From: Leuctra nigra
Taxonomy: Eukaryota > Arthropoda > Insecta > Plecoptera > Leuctridae
NCBI GenBank assembly: GCA_934045905.1
Contig: OW203770.1
Location: forward strand, 3,038,001 to 3,102,000
Direction of reading: 5' to 3'
Length of the DNA stretch: 64,000 bases
The notes below the pieces were generated by a model, which did not search any database, was not told the origin of the DNA, and worked only from the letters and a program-made list of their open reading frames with translations. This document shows positions 44,194 to 56,278 of this stretch, in pieces. Position numbers and translations under genes: made by a program. How positions within the stretch are numbered: the first letter of the stretch is position 1; each line of letters opens with the position of its first letter.

Positions 44194-47100
44194 TGGTTCC
44201 AATGCTGGTGAAAAACCATTTCTGAGAAAATATAAGAAGACTCCGGGACAAACGACAATGAAGTCCCAGTTGCTCGAGGTGAAGATGGCAGCACTGATCT
44301 ACATGCGCGCCATCAACAGCGGCCAGCCCTTCTTCCTCGCGACCAACATGGAGGCGGCCGGAGTCTTCGACGACATCATCATCAGAATCAAGCTGGCCGG
44401 CCAGGACAAGTGGTCGACCACGCTAATGCAATTGAAACATAAGGAATCTGGCAAAGTAGGATACGCGCCTCTTCTCAGTCTTAGCAGCAAGAGTGACTTT
44501 GGTTTGGTCAAGTACTGGGATTCATTTTTGAAGGTCAAAACTGTGTATTTGGAAACTATGAATGATTGGCCATGGGATGGTGAATTTGATGACTTTAGAT
44601 TTGTTCTCTGCACAAACGCGCAATCAGACAATATCTTAAAAGAAGATGAGAATGAGTCCATGATGTCAAAGGATAAATTGTTGGCTTCAAATCCGCAGGG
44701 CACATATTACCATTTCTCCACAACTTCTCCGATTTATAGATATATGAATGAAATTATTTCGTTCAAAAATATACTAACCGATTTAATTACTAGTATAGAA
44801 CTTCGGGCCAATGATTTTACTGACTCAGTCGAGCGTAATTTGATTGAGTCTCAAGTTGCTCCTTGCAATATTGAATTGAAATCGAAGAAAGATAATCTTA
44901 CAGGAATGCCAACAAAACAAAATGTTCAGTCAACACTTAAAGCAATGTCATTAGTTCCACATTTTCATTCATTAAAAATGTTTCTCGATAAATTCTTCCT
45001 CTACACAGATCAACCAAATGAGGGCCAACTTGACGTCTTAATCTCGCAGGAATTGAAAAGAGCGTGTCATGTTTCAAGCGAGTCAGAACGAACGTCACTT
45101 CAAAGGCAATTGGTCAATTCTGTTAGTGATTGGTGGAGCGACGTAAAACCCAAGGGGTCTTGGCTCACAGAACATTCTGATGTTTGGAGTTCCATCATGT
45201 CTTCCAGAATAGCTCAGTTGTCCCACAAGAAACTCTCACAGCTAAGGGAAGTGGCAGTCAAGTTTGAGACCAAAGCACTCGAACGTACTTTCAGAACTCT
45301 CCAGGAATGTCGAAAGAATAACATTCTCGTGAAATCAGGAACTAATTCCCTCGTAGCGTCCCAAGTGCATCAGGCTTTGGTGCATCACCAAGTTCATAAC
45401 TACATCTTCACTGGAGCAAAGGAGATGCTGAAGAGGAAGGTGGAGATGATTTCTGTTTGGCAGAGCAGCTTGTGTCAAGGTCTCATCATTGATTGCGATC
45501 AAACATTGTCAGACGAGGAGTCAAATGATCTTGCCACTGTGTTGTTAGAAGTCTTAACTTTCCAGGTTCGTCTGGCAGTTGTCTTGATCTCAGACAAACA
45601 TTGTGGTCTGACTCGAGCTCTTCAACCAGTGTTATTGCAATCAAGAGCTGTGTGTCAGTGGAGTGACCTGACTTCGGAATCCCAAAGCGAGCTGTTGAAG
45701 TATCCAGTAATGTTCCAAGGTCACGAGTTGCCTCTGAGCGAAATAGTGGGCAATGACGTCACTCAGATCAATCAGCAGTTGCAAGGAACTGGACTGTCAA
45801 AGCTCTTGAACACAGGACTGCGAGTTGGAAAAGACTTGGAATCATTGATTGATTATTACATTCCTCGTAGATTGACCCGAGACGGTAAGGAAGTTGCTAT
45901 TGAATCCTTGGCCGATGTTCCAGACAGAGTAGTGGTGTTGATCGCTGAGCCAGGGATGGGAAAGACAGTTTTGGTAACTCATTTGACTCGAGCAGCAAAG
46001 CTTGCCGATCCCTCCACTTGGATAGTGAGAGTCAACTTGAACGACTGCACACACTACCTGGCTAACTTAAATCCGGTTAACATCAACACAGCTGCAACTA
46101 TCGACTTCCTCACTCACTTTGCCAGATCTTCAGATTGGAAAGAAATCATATTTAAACATCGATTGTTGTTCTCCGGGAAGATAATCCTATTTGTTGATGG
46201 AGTCGATGAAGTCTGTCCGCACTATGAGACCTCAGTTTGTTCCCTTCTGAAAGAACTTCTTAACACCAAGATCCAGACTTTGTGGGTAACATCTCGACAC
46301 GTTGCAAAACAAAGTCTCGAGAATGTTTTGGATGTAGCGTCTTTCGCCCTTGTCCCTTTCTCGATTGAGGATCAAAAACAATTCTTTGAAAATTTCTGGC
46401 AGAAGAAATGTAATCACGTCAACCGGTCGCTGAGTGAATTTCTTAGTAAAGTGATGGAACTGTGTTCTGATGGAATAAGTGAGGGATATCTTGCTTCATC
46501 ATTTCCCCAACAGACTCGGATGTTGGCAGAATATTTTGATCCCCATCTTGATGAGTTCCTAAATAGAGGTTTTCTTGATTCATTTCCTGAAAAAATAAAT
46601 ATCTTTGAACTGTATGAAAGTTTTGTGGAAAAGAAGCTACGGGAATACTCTTTGGAAAAGAAAAAAGCCGATGAATTAAACTCTGCTGTAAAAATTGACC
46701 ATGAAATTCTTGTGAGACAATATCGCATAAGCCACATGCATGCAGCTATGTTAGTGCTGCTCTCTGGTGATGAATTGATGGAAATTCGTCTCCCACGTAC
46801 TTTGAATGATCAAGATATAGAGAGTCTTCAGATAACAGGAATTATTGACAAGGTAGTCGATAAGAAGCCCTTCTTCGTTCACAGAACTTTTGCTGAGTAT
46901 TTTTCATCTCTTTGGATATCAGAAAACTATGAGCGAGCACTAGACTTTCTCAGAAGAACTCTTTTCGAACAACGATTTAACTGTGTTAAATGTTTCCTTG
47001 ACCTCAAACTTTGTAACTCCAAACTACATGAAGCTGTGATAAATAGGGACGTAAGTACTATCAAAAGTTTGGCTGCAAAGTCAGGGGGCTTGAAATTGTT

Positions 47101-47884
47101 CAATAAGAAGAAAACAAACATCAACCAAGTGGACTTGGGAGGTCGAACTGCTTTGCATCTTTCAGTGGTCAAGAGCAGTTTGGACAGCAACACGGATTAC
47201 TTTGAAATCACACGCGAGCTTTTGAAGCACAAAGCTGACATTGAAGTGAAGGACAAGCTGCTACAATGGCGGCCATTGCAATATGCTGCTGGATCTGGTT
47301 CATGGAAGATGGCGGGGTTGTTGCTACAGGCGGGGGGTCGGGTTGATGACATGGAAGTAGCCAGACAGATCGTAAAGGCGGGTGTAATCAAAGAGTTCAT
47401 CGAGTTCTTGTCAAATCCAAACCAAAGTCCTGACGATCTCTTGCTTCTTGCCTCACAACACGGGGACCTGAGTGTAGTTCAGTTCCTTGTTGACGATTGC
47501 GGGGCCGACGTCAATTGCCGTGGATTTGGTTGGACTCCGATGCACTGGTGTGCATTTGGCGGCCATGTTGACGTGATGCGTTTCTTGTTGGAGAGAAACG
47601 CATCCTGCGACGAGGTCGATGATGACTGTGCACGGCCAATGCACTGGGCTTCGACAGCACAGGTTGTGGAGTTGCTCGTTGAGAACGGAGCTTCGGTGAA
47701 TGAAGTCAACAAGCAAGGATATTCGCCACTCGCAGTCGTTCTAAAGGGAACGCAAGTTGAAGTGTTCAAATGTCTTTTGAATCACGGGGCTGATCTCGAT
47801 GCGGTGAAGGAGTTGGATAACTCAACACATTGGAAATCATTCAGAATGGGCTTGATAGACTTGGAGGAGTTGTTCGGTCTCTGA
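44194..47884 (+). CDS. NLR gene exon 3: nuclease-like domain, NACHT, ankyrin repeats
   Basis: The acceptor CTTGATTCCACAG at 44193 and the phase-2 start join exon 2 to a frame running to the stop at 47884 (whole protein 1722 aa). An internal ATG at 44258 gives a 1208-aa version; numbering here starts from it. Residues 7-62 have a helix followed by E32, FDDII (D38, D39) and QLKHK (Q58-x-K60), the order of a PD-(D/E)XK fold in the QxK variant of Mrr/Cap4-type nucleases. Walker A AEPGMGKT is at 563-570 and Walker B ILFVDGVDE near 643-651, a NACHT/STAND ATPase. Helical sequence follows, then about six ankyrin repeats (about 958-1185: GGRTALHLSV, FGWTPMHWCAFGG, QGYSPLAVVLKG). The likely role is a cytosolic sensor that oligomerises on nucleotide exchange. 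The NACHT and ankyrin calls are firm; the nuclease call is inference. Confidence 0.9.
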
Positions 47885-48849
47885 AAAAGTGATCCGTTTG
47901 AGAATAGATAATTCGTTATTAGATGTCGGAGGCAAGGCAAGTCTTTCGCCAGTATATGGCTGACCATCTGACTTTCTGACTACTATTCTCACTGATCATC
48001 TGACATATTTAGAAAAAAAAATCACTTGTTGGCATTACGGCCAACTGATTACTATTTATAGGAAGTATAAAGGGTAAAAGTTTGACTCTTTTGACAATTT
48101 GTTTAATTCAGTGAAAACAAAATATATTTTTGTAATCATTCGGATAGCATAAATTTGGAATTGGGCTTCATGGCATTTTTTGAAACACATGCCATCATCA
48201 TGTCAAAATGTAATGTTGACATTTGTATATTTCCTTTTTAGAAATCGTATAATTTAAAAAACTCAGTCGATAGAATATTATATTTGAATGACAGGAAAAG
48301 TACCAATATTTTAGCCGCCAAATAGTACTCCTTACAGCTCTTGAAAGACAAAATGTCATTGTTAGTGTTAATTATGAAAAGTATTAATTTTAAATCAATG
48401 CATATTCGAGATTGTGTAAGTCAATAATTTATAAGGAGTAAGGGAGGGCCATACAAATGGCAGATGTAGTATACATACACCGACTTCTTATTTTTTTCAC
48501 GCGATATAGCTATTTTGTACTCTTCTCAGAGCTTTCTCAATGCAAAATGAATATTGTTTAAACTATACTTATTGGCAGCTTATTTTGGTTTACACTCTCT
48601 TGTTTTTAGTTCTTGTAAGGTAGGTAGGTACTCTGTTACTTGCGCATAAGTTTTAAATTAAGTCACAATGAGGAAAGTATTAATACATTTTATTAATAAT
48701 CGCTTTTTCTGATGTCTTAATTTTAAACGTCAATTTCAACTGTGCAGTGAAAATTAATTTTAGTAGGCAGTGAAACTATGTAACTTGCAAAAATCGACCT
48801 GAAAAATATTTGGCCATGGAATCATCTGAGAGAGAAAGGAAATAAAAAT
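47885..48849. other. 3' flank of the NLR gene; no further gene
   Basis: AT-rich with no ORF of note. I did not find a convincing AATAAA close to the stop codon. Confidence 0.5.
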
Positions 48850-49584
48850 ATGCTCACTGCCACTAAGATATGCGCTATGAGAAGAGTACAAATCCATGAC
48901 CTATCTATGCCCGACGTCGCGCTACCGATACGCGTTTACTTGGAGGCAAGGATTTTCTTCTTGGAGGGATTTCAAGCAAACTTTACCTGTATTACAAGGC
49001 GGCCACCGAACTACGTACCTACCATAGTGGAACTTACCATTAAACGTTGCCCTCTATGGCGAAACTTCAATTCGCTTCGCCTCAACGTCAACATGCGAGT
49101 GAGGGAAGGAGAAGATAATTTTATGCAATTCCTTCTCAATGTTAGAAATGGAGAAGTTCTTAACAATTATCACCTCGATAAAGAAACAATTGAAGTTTGA
49201 TGCTGTTTACTGAGAGGCAATATCTGTCGATCAGATTGCTACCGTCAAAGACTATGCAATTCTATGCCCTATAAATGTTGACTCTCTTTCCATCAACGTA
49301 CAATGGATTCAGCTAACTTTTCATTGAAAAAACAAAATTTTACTTGCTTTCGCATAGTCGAACATTTTTGCATGCGCTTTCAACCAGAGAATAGGCTCCC
49401 AGATGCAGTTACACCTTCCGAATTTGGCCTACCATTTATGTTTAGCGGGAGGCAATTTCCTATCCGATTATCTTTCGCAATGACCATCAACAAAGCACAA
49501 GGACACACGTTTTCCCGAGTCGGTTTAATCCTCTACAAACCTGTGTTCTCACACATAGTAGGCAGCAGGCAATCTGTGGATTAA
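48850..49584 (+). pseudogene. Helitron PIF1-like helicase, fragments
   Basis: Two reading frames separated by stops. The first (48850-49200) has PTIVELTIKRCPLWRNF and LRLNVNMRVREGE, as in the middle of Helitron helicases. The second (49303-49584) has SFAMTINKAQGHTFSRVGL and PVFSH, the C-terminal PIF1 motifs (usual form FAMTINKSQGQT). Walker A and the Rep domain are missing; stops and frame breaks make it non-functional. Confidence 0.78.
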
Positions 49585-50192
49585 TTTCACTTTTAAAACA
49601 TTAGTATTTTTATGAACTCCTTAGTTCACTTAACCTGAAGTCTGGAATTAATAATGGAGATGAGTCTAACAATGGTAATGATCCTGGACTCCAAGTTGAG
49701 CTAACTCAGGTGTTGGTAAAATAACGGTTTTAAAATAAAATCCAATCCACAGATGGGTCGGCCTATACCTGGCAATGCTAAACAGGGTTCAACTTAGCAT
49801 GTCCCCGACCTTACGTAGCATTATCCAGAGCCCGCAATTTCCAGTCAGTCTTCATAGCAGTCATTCATGGAGAACAACAAGGAAAATTGGCACAATCGAC
49901 CGATGCAATTTTTACGCAAACATTGTGTACTTATCCTGAAATTCTGCTATAGTTTTCTCTATAAGCCAAACATCATGAAAATTGTTCAACATTTTCCTTC
50001 ATTTCCATAATTTTACCTATGAATTGTGAACAACTCTTTTCTTACTTCACTTGCACCTCCTACTTTCCACCATTATCCCAATTGAATAAAAATATAAAAA
50101 TCTATAAATTACCAACGTTTCATTAATACAATTTGTATAACTATCGCACAAATTATTGCCTTTGTCATGTGTGACATGACGGGTCCCTCTAG
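48850..50192 (+). mobile_element. Decayed Helitron, 3' part
   Basis: It contains two helicase fragments (48850-49584) and a textbook 3' end: perfect 7-bp hairpin GTCATGT-GTG-ACATGAC (50164-50180), GGGTCCCT, then CTAG followed by T. The hairpin differs from that of copies 1-8, so this is a different Helitron lineage. The 5' end was not found. Confidence 0.75.
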
Positions 50193-50600
50193 TATTTCAT
50201 ATTTCATATTTGTGAGAATTTGAAATTACTTATTTGTCAGGACTTTCCAACCGACATCACTGAAGTGAATGAAGGCTTAAGTTTAGAGGTGGAGCCCCCC
50301 CCCCCCCCCCCCCCCCATCGCAGATCAGTCAACTACAAGAGTGAAAATAATATCAATTTTGATATAAATATGACAATTTATCAAAAAAGTATAAAATATA
50401 GTTCTTTTTTGTGTAGTTCAAATAGAAGTTTTAGGAGTCCATGCCCGAAATCCGATTCCAAAAATATATATTGGCTCTTGAGCCCTTCAAAATTTCACAA
50501 CAATTTTGATATATCTCACAACATGGTGTACCTTGCTTCTAAGGTCACACTAAACTTATAAATACGATACCAATTTGAGACGTCTTATCTATTTAAAATC
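50193..50600. other. No gene recognised; C20 run near 50297
   Basis: A long C run interrupts otherwise AT-rich sequence. The ORF across it has no domain. Confidence 0.5.
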
Positions 50601-50637
50601 TTGTTATAAATCACGATTACACACAATCAAGTTCAGT

Positions 50638-50727
50638 TGAAAGACGCGAGTCGAGTGCTCTCTCATTGGCTATACAACTGCCACGTGAGCCAATGAGGGA
50701 GCACGCGCCACTCGCATCTTTCACCCA
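50638..50727. repeat. Inverted repeat with CCAAT and CACGTG motifs
   Basis: GAAAGACGCGAGTCGAGTGC and GCACGCGCCACTCGCATCTTTC are inverted around CATTGGCT...CCACGTGAGCCAATG. Confidence 0.6.
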
Positions 50728-50926
50728 CATTTGATAGTGTTCCCTGTATTTAAAATACTAACGAGACATGATTTGAATATTCTCACTTTGGCTTTACGGG
50801 CCCCTTGATGTCTAACAAATGCTAACTTTAAAAATTCAAATAGTCCAAAAACGTTGAAGAGAGATAAACGCAATTTTCTATTGACATTAGCATGGAAGAG
50901 ATACGATATCATGTGTCTACACAATA

Positions 50927-51345
50927 GGGAAGTCTCATGAAATTTTATTCTAGTAAATTTCTATAAATAAACACAAATAATAATGACAAATACACTTATT
51001 ACCTATGAAATCTTAAATTTTCATTCATAAAAATCGAGTTCAAAATCATAGGATTTTTGGCGGGAAAAACGGCCTTTAACAAGAATCAGAACTGTGATGT
51101 CATTTCCAAGTCTTGAACAATGTGTTGACATGGGGATTCCCTTGTTGCCATGGCAATATAGCCAACTGTGATGTCATTGCCAATTTTCCTGTTTTTAAAT
51201 GAGAGGAGATCTATCAAACTTTGTAAATTAATTACATGAGAACTATTCGTCCAGCAACAAAAATAATACCACATCTGTGTTCAGCAACATCTCAACTTTC
51301 ATAAAATAAATATTATTCTGAATTCTAATCTTCACGAGACTTCCC
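50927..51345. mobile_element. TIR element with TA target
   Basis: GGGAAGTCTCATGAA and TTCACGAGACTTCCC are inverted, with TA on each side (50925-50926 and 51346-51347). Confidence 0.75.
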
Positions 51346-51478
51346 TATTAATTACATTTGTGCTCTTCATATGCATTCTTACCTCTAACAGAAAAAACGC
51401 AAAATTGACAAGTTGCGTTTTGAAATATAGCTCCTCAAATAGTAAGCAAGTGCTCGGGTGGCATAATCCACAGGGTTG

Positions 51479-51505
51479 GGGGGGGGGGGGGGGGGGGGGG
51501 GGGAG
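51479..51505. repeat. Poly-G tract
   Basis: About 25 consecutive G with one A near the end; the longest of several G/C runs in the window. Confidence 0.9.
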
Positions 51506-51984
51506 GGGGATGATTATTAGCTGGTAATGGTTTATCAGGACTCGCTCATTGCAGGAGTATGTTGCTTGTTGAGTGAGCTTATACAGCAAAGTAGTTCATA
51601 ATGACACCACGGTGGTTGTGTTATTATATGTTTTTATATTTCCATTGTCACATATTATTGTACAGTAGGTAATACAATAAATTATGTACTTACAACGGAT
51701 TTGCCTCATAAATTGAGGGGGTTAGATGCAAAACCTATGGCCATCTCCAAAAAAAAATAATTGAGCTAGATACAATTGATAATTACACAGTTTTTAGTTC
51801 CATATCTTCTAAATACAGTGATGCAAGAAAAATTATCTTTGCTGTCAAAACGTGGACTGAAAACTGATTTGCCGGTTATTTGTATGGGAAATGCAATGTT
51901 GTGATTTTTCCTGTTTTTCTCCAAATAATCAAAGTAGAGATAGCTGGTTTTGCGTCTGACCCCTTCATTTGTTTGATCCATTAT

Positions 51985-52222
51985 TTGAGCGAAACAAGTT
52001 GGCTTAGACAGTTAGCCTTGTTGACTTCGATTCCCGCTGCCGTCCCTCCTGACTGAGTTTGTTTCGTAATTTTCCTAAGTCGAGAGGCAAATGAGGGGAA
52101 GGTTCTCTACTAATATAGGGCACGACCGCCTCATTCCTTCCGCATATCCTACATATTCTTAATCATCAATCATACGGTGCCAATAGCGTATAGTTGCAAA
52201 ACAATACGACGTTGAAACCTAA
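51985..52222 (+). mobile_element. Diverged SINE copy
   Basis: B-box-like TTCGATTCCCGC followed by CGTCCCTCCTGACTGAG and the body, with many substitutions. Confidence 0.6.
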
Positions 52223-52252
52223 AAGAAGAGAAAAAAATGCACTAGTCACGGC

Positions 52253-52795
52253 CATATGGAGTTACGATCGATTTATACATAAATATTTTTTTCTTGAAAT
52301 TATAAGTTCAAAACCCGTTTTCCAATATTTCAACAATATTTTAGTATAAAAGATTCTTTTAATGTCCTGTAGTTCGCAACTCCCGCCCAATAATAAGTTT
52401 TTAATTTAATGTCTTTTGAAAATGAATAAAACTTTAACATGGGAGGTATAGGAAAATCATTGCGAATTTGGTTAATAACTTTTAAAATAGCACTCGTTGG
52501 TATTGTTTTCAATTTTTATCATGATAGTACGTCAGTATATCGACAAGAAAAAAAGATTTTTGTTCAAATCTGACGGTACAAAGTAATAAGAACTTCATTT
52601 TAGCTTAAAAATGACACGATTTTAGTCGGCTGCCATAAGATAACATAGGGGGGAAAAACTCAAATTATCTCAGAAACACACGAGAAGTGTATAATTTTAT
52701 CAGGGATTGTGTATGGCATGATTATCAATAATTACACAAAAAATTATGAAGATCTGAGACTACGCCTCGAGTGATCCAGCCACCTTAAACTCAAT
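52253..52795. mobile_element. TIR element (TTAAGGTGGCTC), inverted diverged copy
   Basis: Aligns as the reverse complement of 28022-28560 (AACATGGGAGGTATAGGAAA, CCATAAGATAACATAGGG); it ends GATCCAGCCACCTTAA. Confidence 0.65.
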
Positions 52796-53032
52796 CGGAT
52801 CCTGGCCGAATCTGAATATTTTAAGTAATAGAATAAGCACAGGACATTTCATAATTGTGTCTATCAGGTATATACATTTAGGTTGTCTCTTGATTTATTT
52901 AAGTTTATTATCTTGTCATGCACTTGACTGCTTCAGTTGTATCATTCCATTTTTATCACACACATACAACTCGATAAGTTCTTATCATTCTGATACAAGG
53001 TCTTTGCTCAAGGTAGGTTGAACCCATAAAAA

Positions 53033-53397
53033 CACTCCGTGTAAAAATACAAGCCAAGTCTCTTCAACTATAACAAAAATAGGAGAAATCTACAAATTCT
53101 GCACTGAAAAGTAGTGATATATAAAAATGGGCCAAGTCAAAACTTAATTTTAAAAACCAAAATATACTTGGCGCATCGATTTTTAGGACATTATAGGTAT
53201 GTATAGATGTAGGTAGATTTTATGTTTATTTCACATCTGGCCTATACTTCTAAACTATCTATTCACGATGCGCCAAGTATATTTTCGTTGTTAAAATAAA
53301 GATTTGACTTGGCCCATTTTTTGAAATCACTACTTTTCATTGCAGAATTTTTAATTTTCTTCTATTTTTTATTTGAATAGACTTGGCTGGTATTTTT
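53033..53397. mobile_element. ACACTCCGTGTAAAAA-family element, short copy
   Basis: AAAACACTCCGTGTAAAAAT at the left and GACTTGGCTGGTATTTTT at the right, inverted. Its right tip is lost. Confidence 0.75.
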
Positions 53398-53408
53398 GGT
53401 ATTTTATA

Positions 53409-53609
53409 TTAACGTCACACTGTTCTGCAACTAGGCTAATGGTCGCAGATTAATGATTATGAATTATGATGATGAAGGTAAGGTAAGGATGGAAGGAGAC
53501 GGTCGTGGCCTATTAGTTGGGAATCTTCCCAACATTTGCCTCTCGGCCGCGGGAATCGAGCCCGGTGCCTCCGCGTGCAAGTGAAAGCGTGAGCCAACTT
53601 GCTCTGTCA
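53409..53609 (-). mobile_element. Diverged SINE copy
   Basis: AACGTCACACTGTTCTGCAA start, GGGAATCGAGCCCGG B-box region. Confidence 0.65.
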
Positions 53610-53936
53610 ATGTAAGTATGTTAGAAAGTATTCACAGCGACGCCATGGCGTTCGCTACTCCATGTGTGTTGAGCATCTTGTACCCAGATCACTCGGCGAC
53701 TCCACTACGACACATACCGCATACATTAGAAGTTCAGACTAACAGTAATTAAAATACAATACCGATTCACCACAGCATATTTGTAATATGAAAAATGAAA
53801 ACAAAACTATGAGAAATTATTACGATAATTGTTTTCTTGATTGTATAATTGTTAGTATCTAAAATTTCGGATTGAAATAAGACTGCGAATTCTCATGGTC
53901 GTTTAACATATCTAATCTGTAAAGATAAGGAGGCAT

Positions 53937-54151
53937 GTACACTCGACAATTCATAAAACGGTATTTGAAAGAATTTGATTGTCTGAAAAAAATTTGAAGG
54001 CATCATCTGATGAAGTCTATACTTACTCGTCATCTACATCTAGTAGGTGAGCTCTGATTTCATTGATAATAACAAGGATTGATTGCCAATGAGCCTGACC
54101 AGCAGCCAATCTGTTTCGTTCAAATACCGTTTTATGAATTGTCGAGTGTAC
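53937..54151. repeat. Perfect 32-bp inverted repeat
   Basis: Arms 53937-53968 and 54120-54151 (GTACACTCGACAATTCATAA and complement) are identical. Between them, TCTAGTAGGTGAGCTCT plus ATTTCATTGATA recurs at 58602-58630, just before the Ig array. Confidence 0.75.
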
Positions 54152-54179
54152 GTTTCGATTTGCTTGAGTAAATGTAGGT

Positions 54180-54313
54180 TGCAGGCTTACCGTGAGGTGA
54201 CTTGGAACCTCAAATACAATGACTCCATTATGTCGCCCCAGCTATGTAGGGAAGTAGGTAGAATCCACATAAATGGCGCCAATACTTGGAGAAGTGAGCG
54301 AATTAAAAAGTTA
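54180..54313 (+). other. Possible exon remnant
   Basis: An open frame (YREVTWNLKYNDSIMSP...) ends at TTAG|GTAAGT with phase 1, the same phase as the Ig exons downstream. It has no recognisable domain and no clear acceptor. Confidence 0.2.
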
Positions 54314-54499
54314 GGTAAGTTTCATTGTTAGAAATTTTATGTTTATTTTATGTACTTTTTATCACCGTAGAGCTGAATAAACAAAATATACCAAAATCAT
54401 AAGACTTTTGCCACACAATGATATTTGGGGGTGAAAATGGCGTGTTTAACAATATGCAAAGCTAAATTATGCACACTGATTTTGTATTCAGGCTGTAAA

Positions 54500-55150
54500 G
54501 GGGCGGATTAAACAGTTTGGCGCCCCCTAGGCTAATTCATGAGCCCCCCCCCCCCCCCCCCACCAAAAGGAAACAGTTCTATTCTGTCTATTTTTAAATA
54601 GCCCTCAACGTACCCCGCAGGGCCTCTTTTGCATTTTGAACACTTTTATAATGAATATTAGACGTTAAAATGGTGTTTCTTAAAATCATGTAATGACGCT
54701 GCTAACACAGAAACTGCTTAAAATGGGATGCCAAACCCGCGAGAATTAAGGCTTTAGGAGCCCCGCAGGGATTCTTTTAGAATGTATGCACTTTTTGATT
54801 GCATCTGGGGCGAGGAAATGGCGCCTGTTTCTATCCAAGTCAATGTAATAACTCAAGTTAGGAACCTTAACATTTGCATGGGGGGAAATATTCATATCCC
54901 CCCACTCTATTGAGAATACGATTCGCTAATAATTGTCTTGACACAAGTTACCACATTTTCAGATTACTTTGTATTGATAGTTTATTTATGATTTTTTAAA
55001 ATCATAATTTGGCATTTATTTGGCGCCGCGGCGCCCCCTGAAAGATGAACTATAATGGCCTGGGGCTATTGAGCCCCAGGCGCCCCTGAGGCGATGAAAT
55101 TAATGCACCTGAGGATGATGGGGCGCCCCTGAGGCTATATAAGTGAATGC
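54500..55150. repeat. GGCGCCCC-rich degenerate repeat
   Basis: TTGGCGCCCCCTAGGC, a C run at 54546-54560 and repeated CCCCTGAGG phrases suggest an old hAT-like element; the ends are not defined. Confidence 0.4.
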
Positions 55151-55473
55151 ACATAGGAAGTTCATGCAATATGCTTGAGCTCAACCATAAATAGCATTTC
55201 TAATCAAAAGAATACAAACGACAAAATAATTCAAGAGTTGTTTTCATCCCTACAAATATATAATACAAATAAATATTTTACAAATAAAAAATAAACCATA
55301 CACTCATATTTCTTTGAATCCTAGTTTTAAGTTCTTAAATTGTTAAATAATTATTTTGGCCTACACACTATCTGTTGTTTACTGTGTTAATTTCAAAGCG
55401 TGACTCGAATTCGCTCAACAATGGCGATGTAACAACGATTTTCGAGGAATTATTTTGTTTTTGTAAGTTATAA

Positions 55474-55490
55474 TCAGTATAAAATAAAGT
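55474..55490 (+). promoter_or_regulatory. Candidate TATA box of the Ig gene
   Basis: AGTATAAAATAAAG lies about 105 bp upstream of the first ATG. No initiator was pinned down. Confidence 0.35.
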
Positions 55491-55584
55491 GTGTTCTGCG
55501 AATTATAAGGCATATGTTATACGAAACGAAATTCGGACTAGGGCGTTGTTTGTTGTCTAAACTGCCCAGCTGTGTGTACTTATC

Positions 55585-55648
55585 ATGATGCGGTGCAAGA
55601 CTTTGATGCTGTTTCTGGTCCAGGTGGCTCTGGGTGCAGATCTCTCAG
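55585..55648 (+). CDS. Ig gene exon 1: signal peptide
   Basis: ATGATGCGGTGC encodes MMRCKTLMLFLVQVALGADLS, a short basic start, a hydrophobic core and a likely cleavage after LGA. The exon ends TCAG|GTGAGT with one base of the next codon (phase 1). That phase matches the Ig exons at 63283 and 63918, the usual 1-1 arrangement of Ig-domain genes. Joined to the 63283 acceptor it reads ADLS-GSDPHAITIQPK without a break. The product should enter the secretory pathway. Either of the two adjacent ATGs could start it. Confidence 0.65.
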
Positions 55649-55734
55649 GTGAGTAGGAGATTGTATTCGTCGGACTACACGAAGTAGTTGCAAGTTTCAG
55701 CAACTTAGAGCTGTTCAGAGCAAGCTCAACGAAC

Positions 55735-55941
55735 AGACGTAACTAAAATTGATCGTTGAACAAATTTGAATGACTGCTGGTCATATCCCAATCAAAGCTT
55801 GTTATTATAATTGAAATGTGAGGTCACCTACTAGAGTGAGACAAGGTGATGGCTTGGACTGAATCCTGATGGTGCGATCTAACATATTTTTTCAGTCAAT
55901 CAGATTTATTGAACGATCAATTTTAGTTGGGCCAAGTTTAC
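55735..55941. mobile_element. Mariner-like MITE, copy 2 (intronic)
   Basis: Same body as 19394-19612 (GACTGCTGGTCATATCCC, TGAGGTCACCTACTAGA), with diverged ends. Confidence 0.75.
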
Positions 55942-56278
55942 GTGAAAGCACGTAGAAGAAACAATCCACTGTGTTGCTTCTTCCTGCTTTCAATTCTCTA
56001 TCTTGTAATGATACATAAAATGTTTTCTTTCAAGAAATATTATTTTATGATATGAATAGTGCATAGGAAGTTCATCTAGTGGAAAAATTGGAATAATTCT
56101 TTCACAATTCTTCATGAAATATGAAGAATTTGGCTTTGGGCGAATCGATTAAAATAACGTCAATTTTACAAGCAATCTTACGCCTTACATCAGGTTCAGA
56201 TTTAACAACAATACGATAAAATGTTTCATTGTTGTAATGTTTTACAGGTTCCTGATTTGTTTAGTTACATATAAATTA

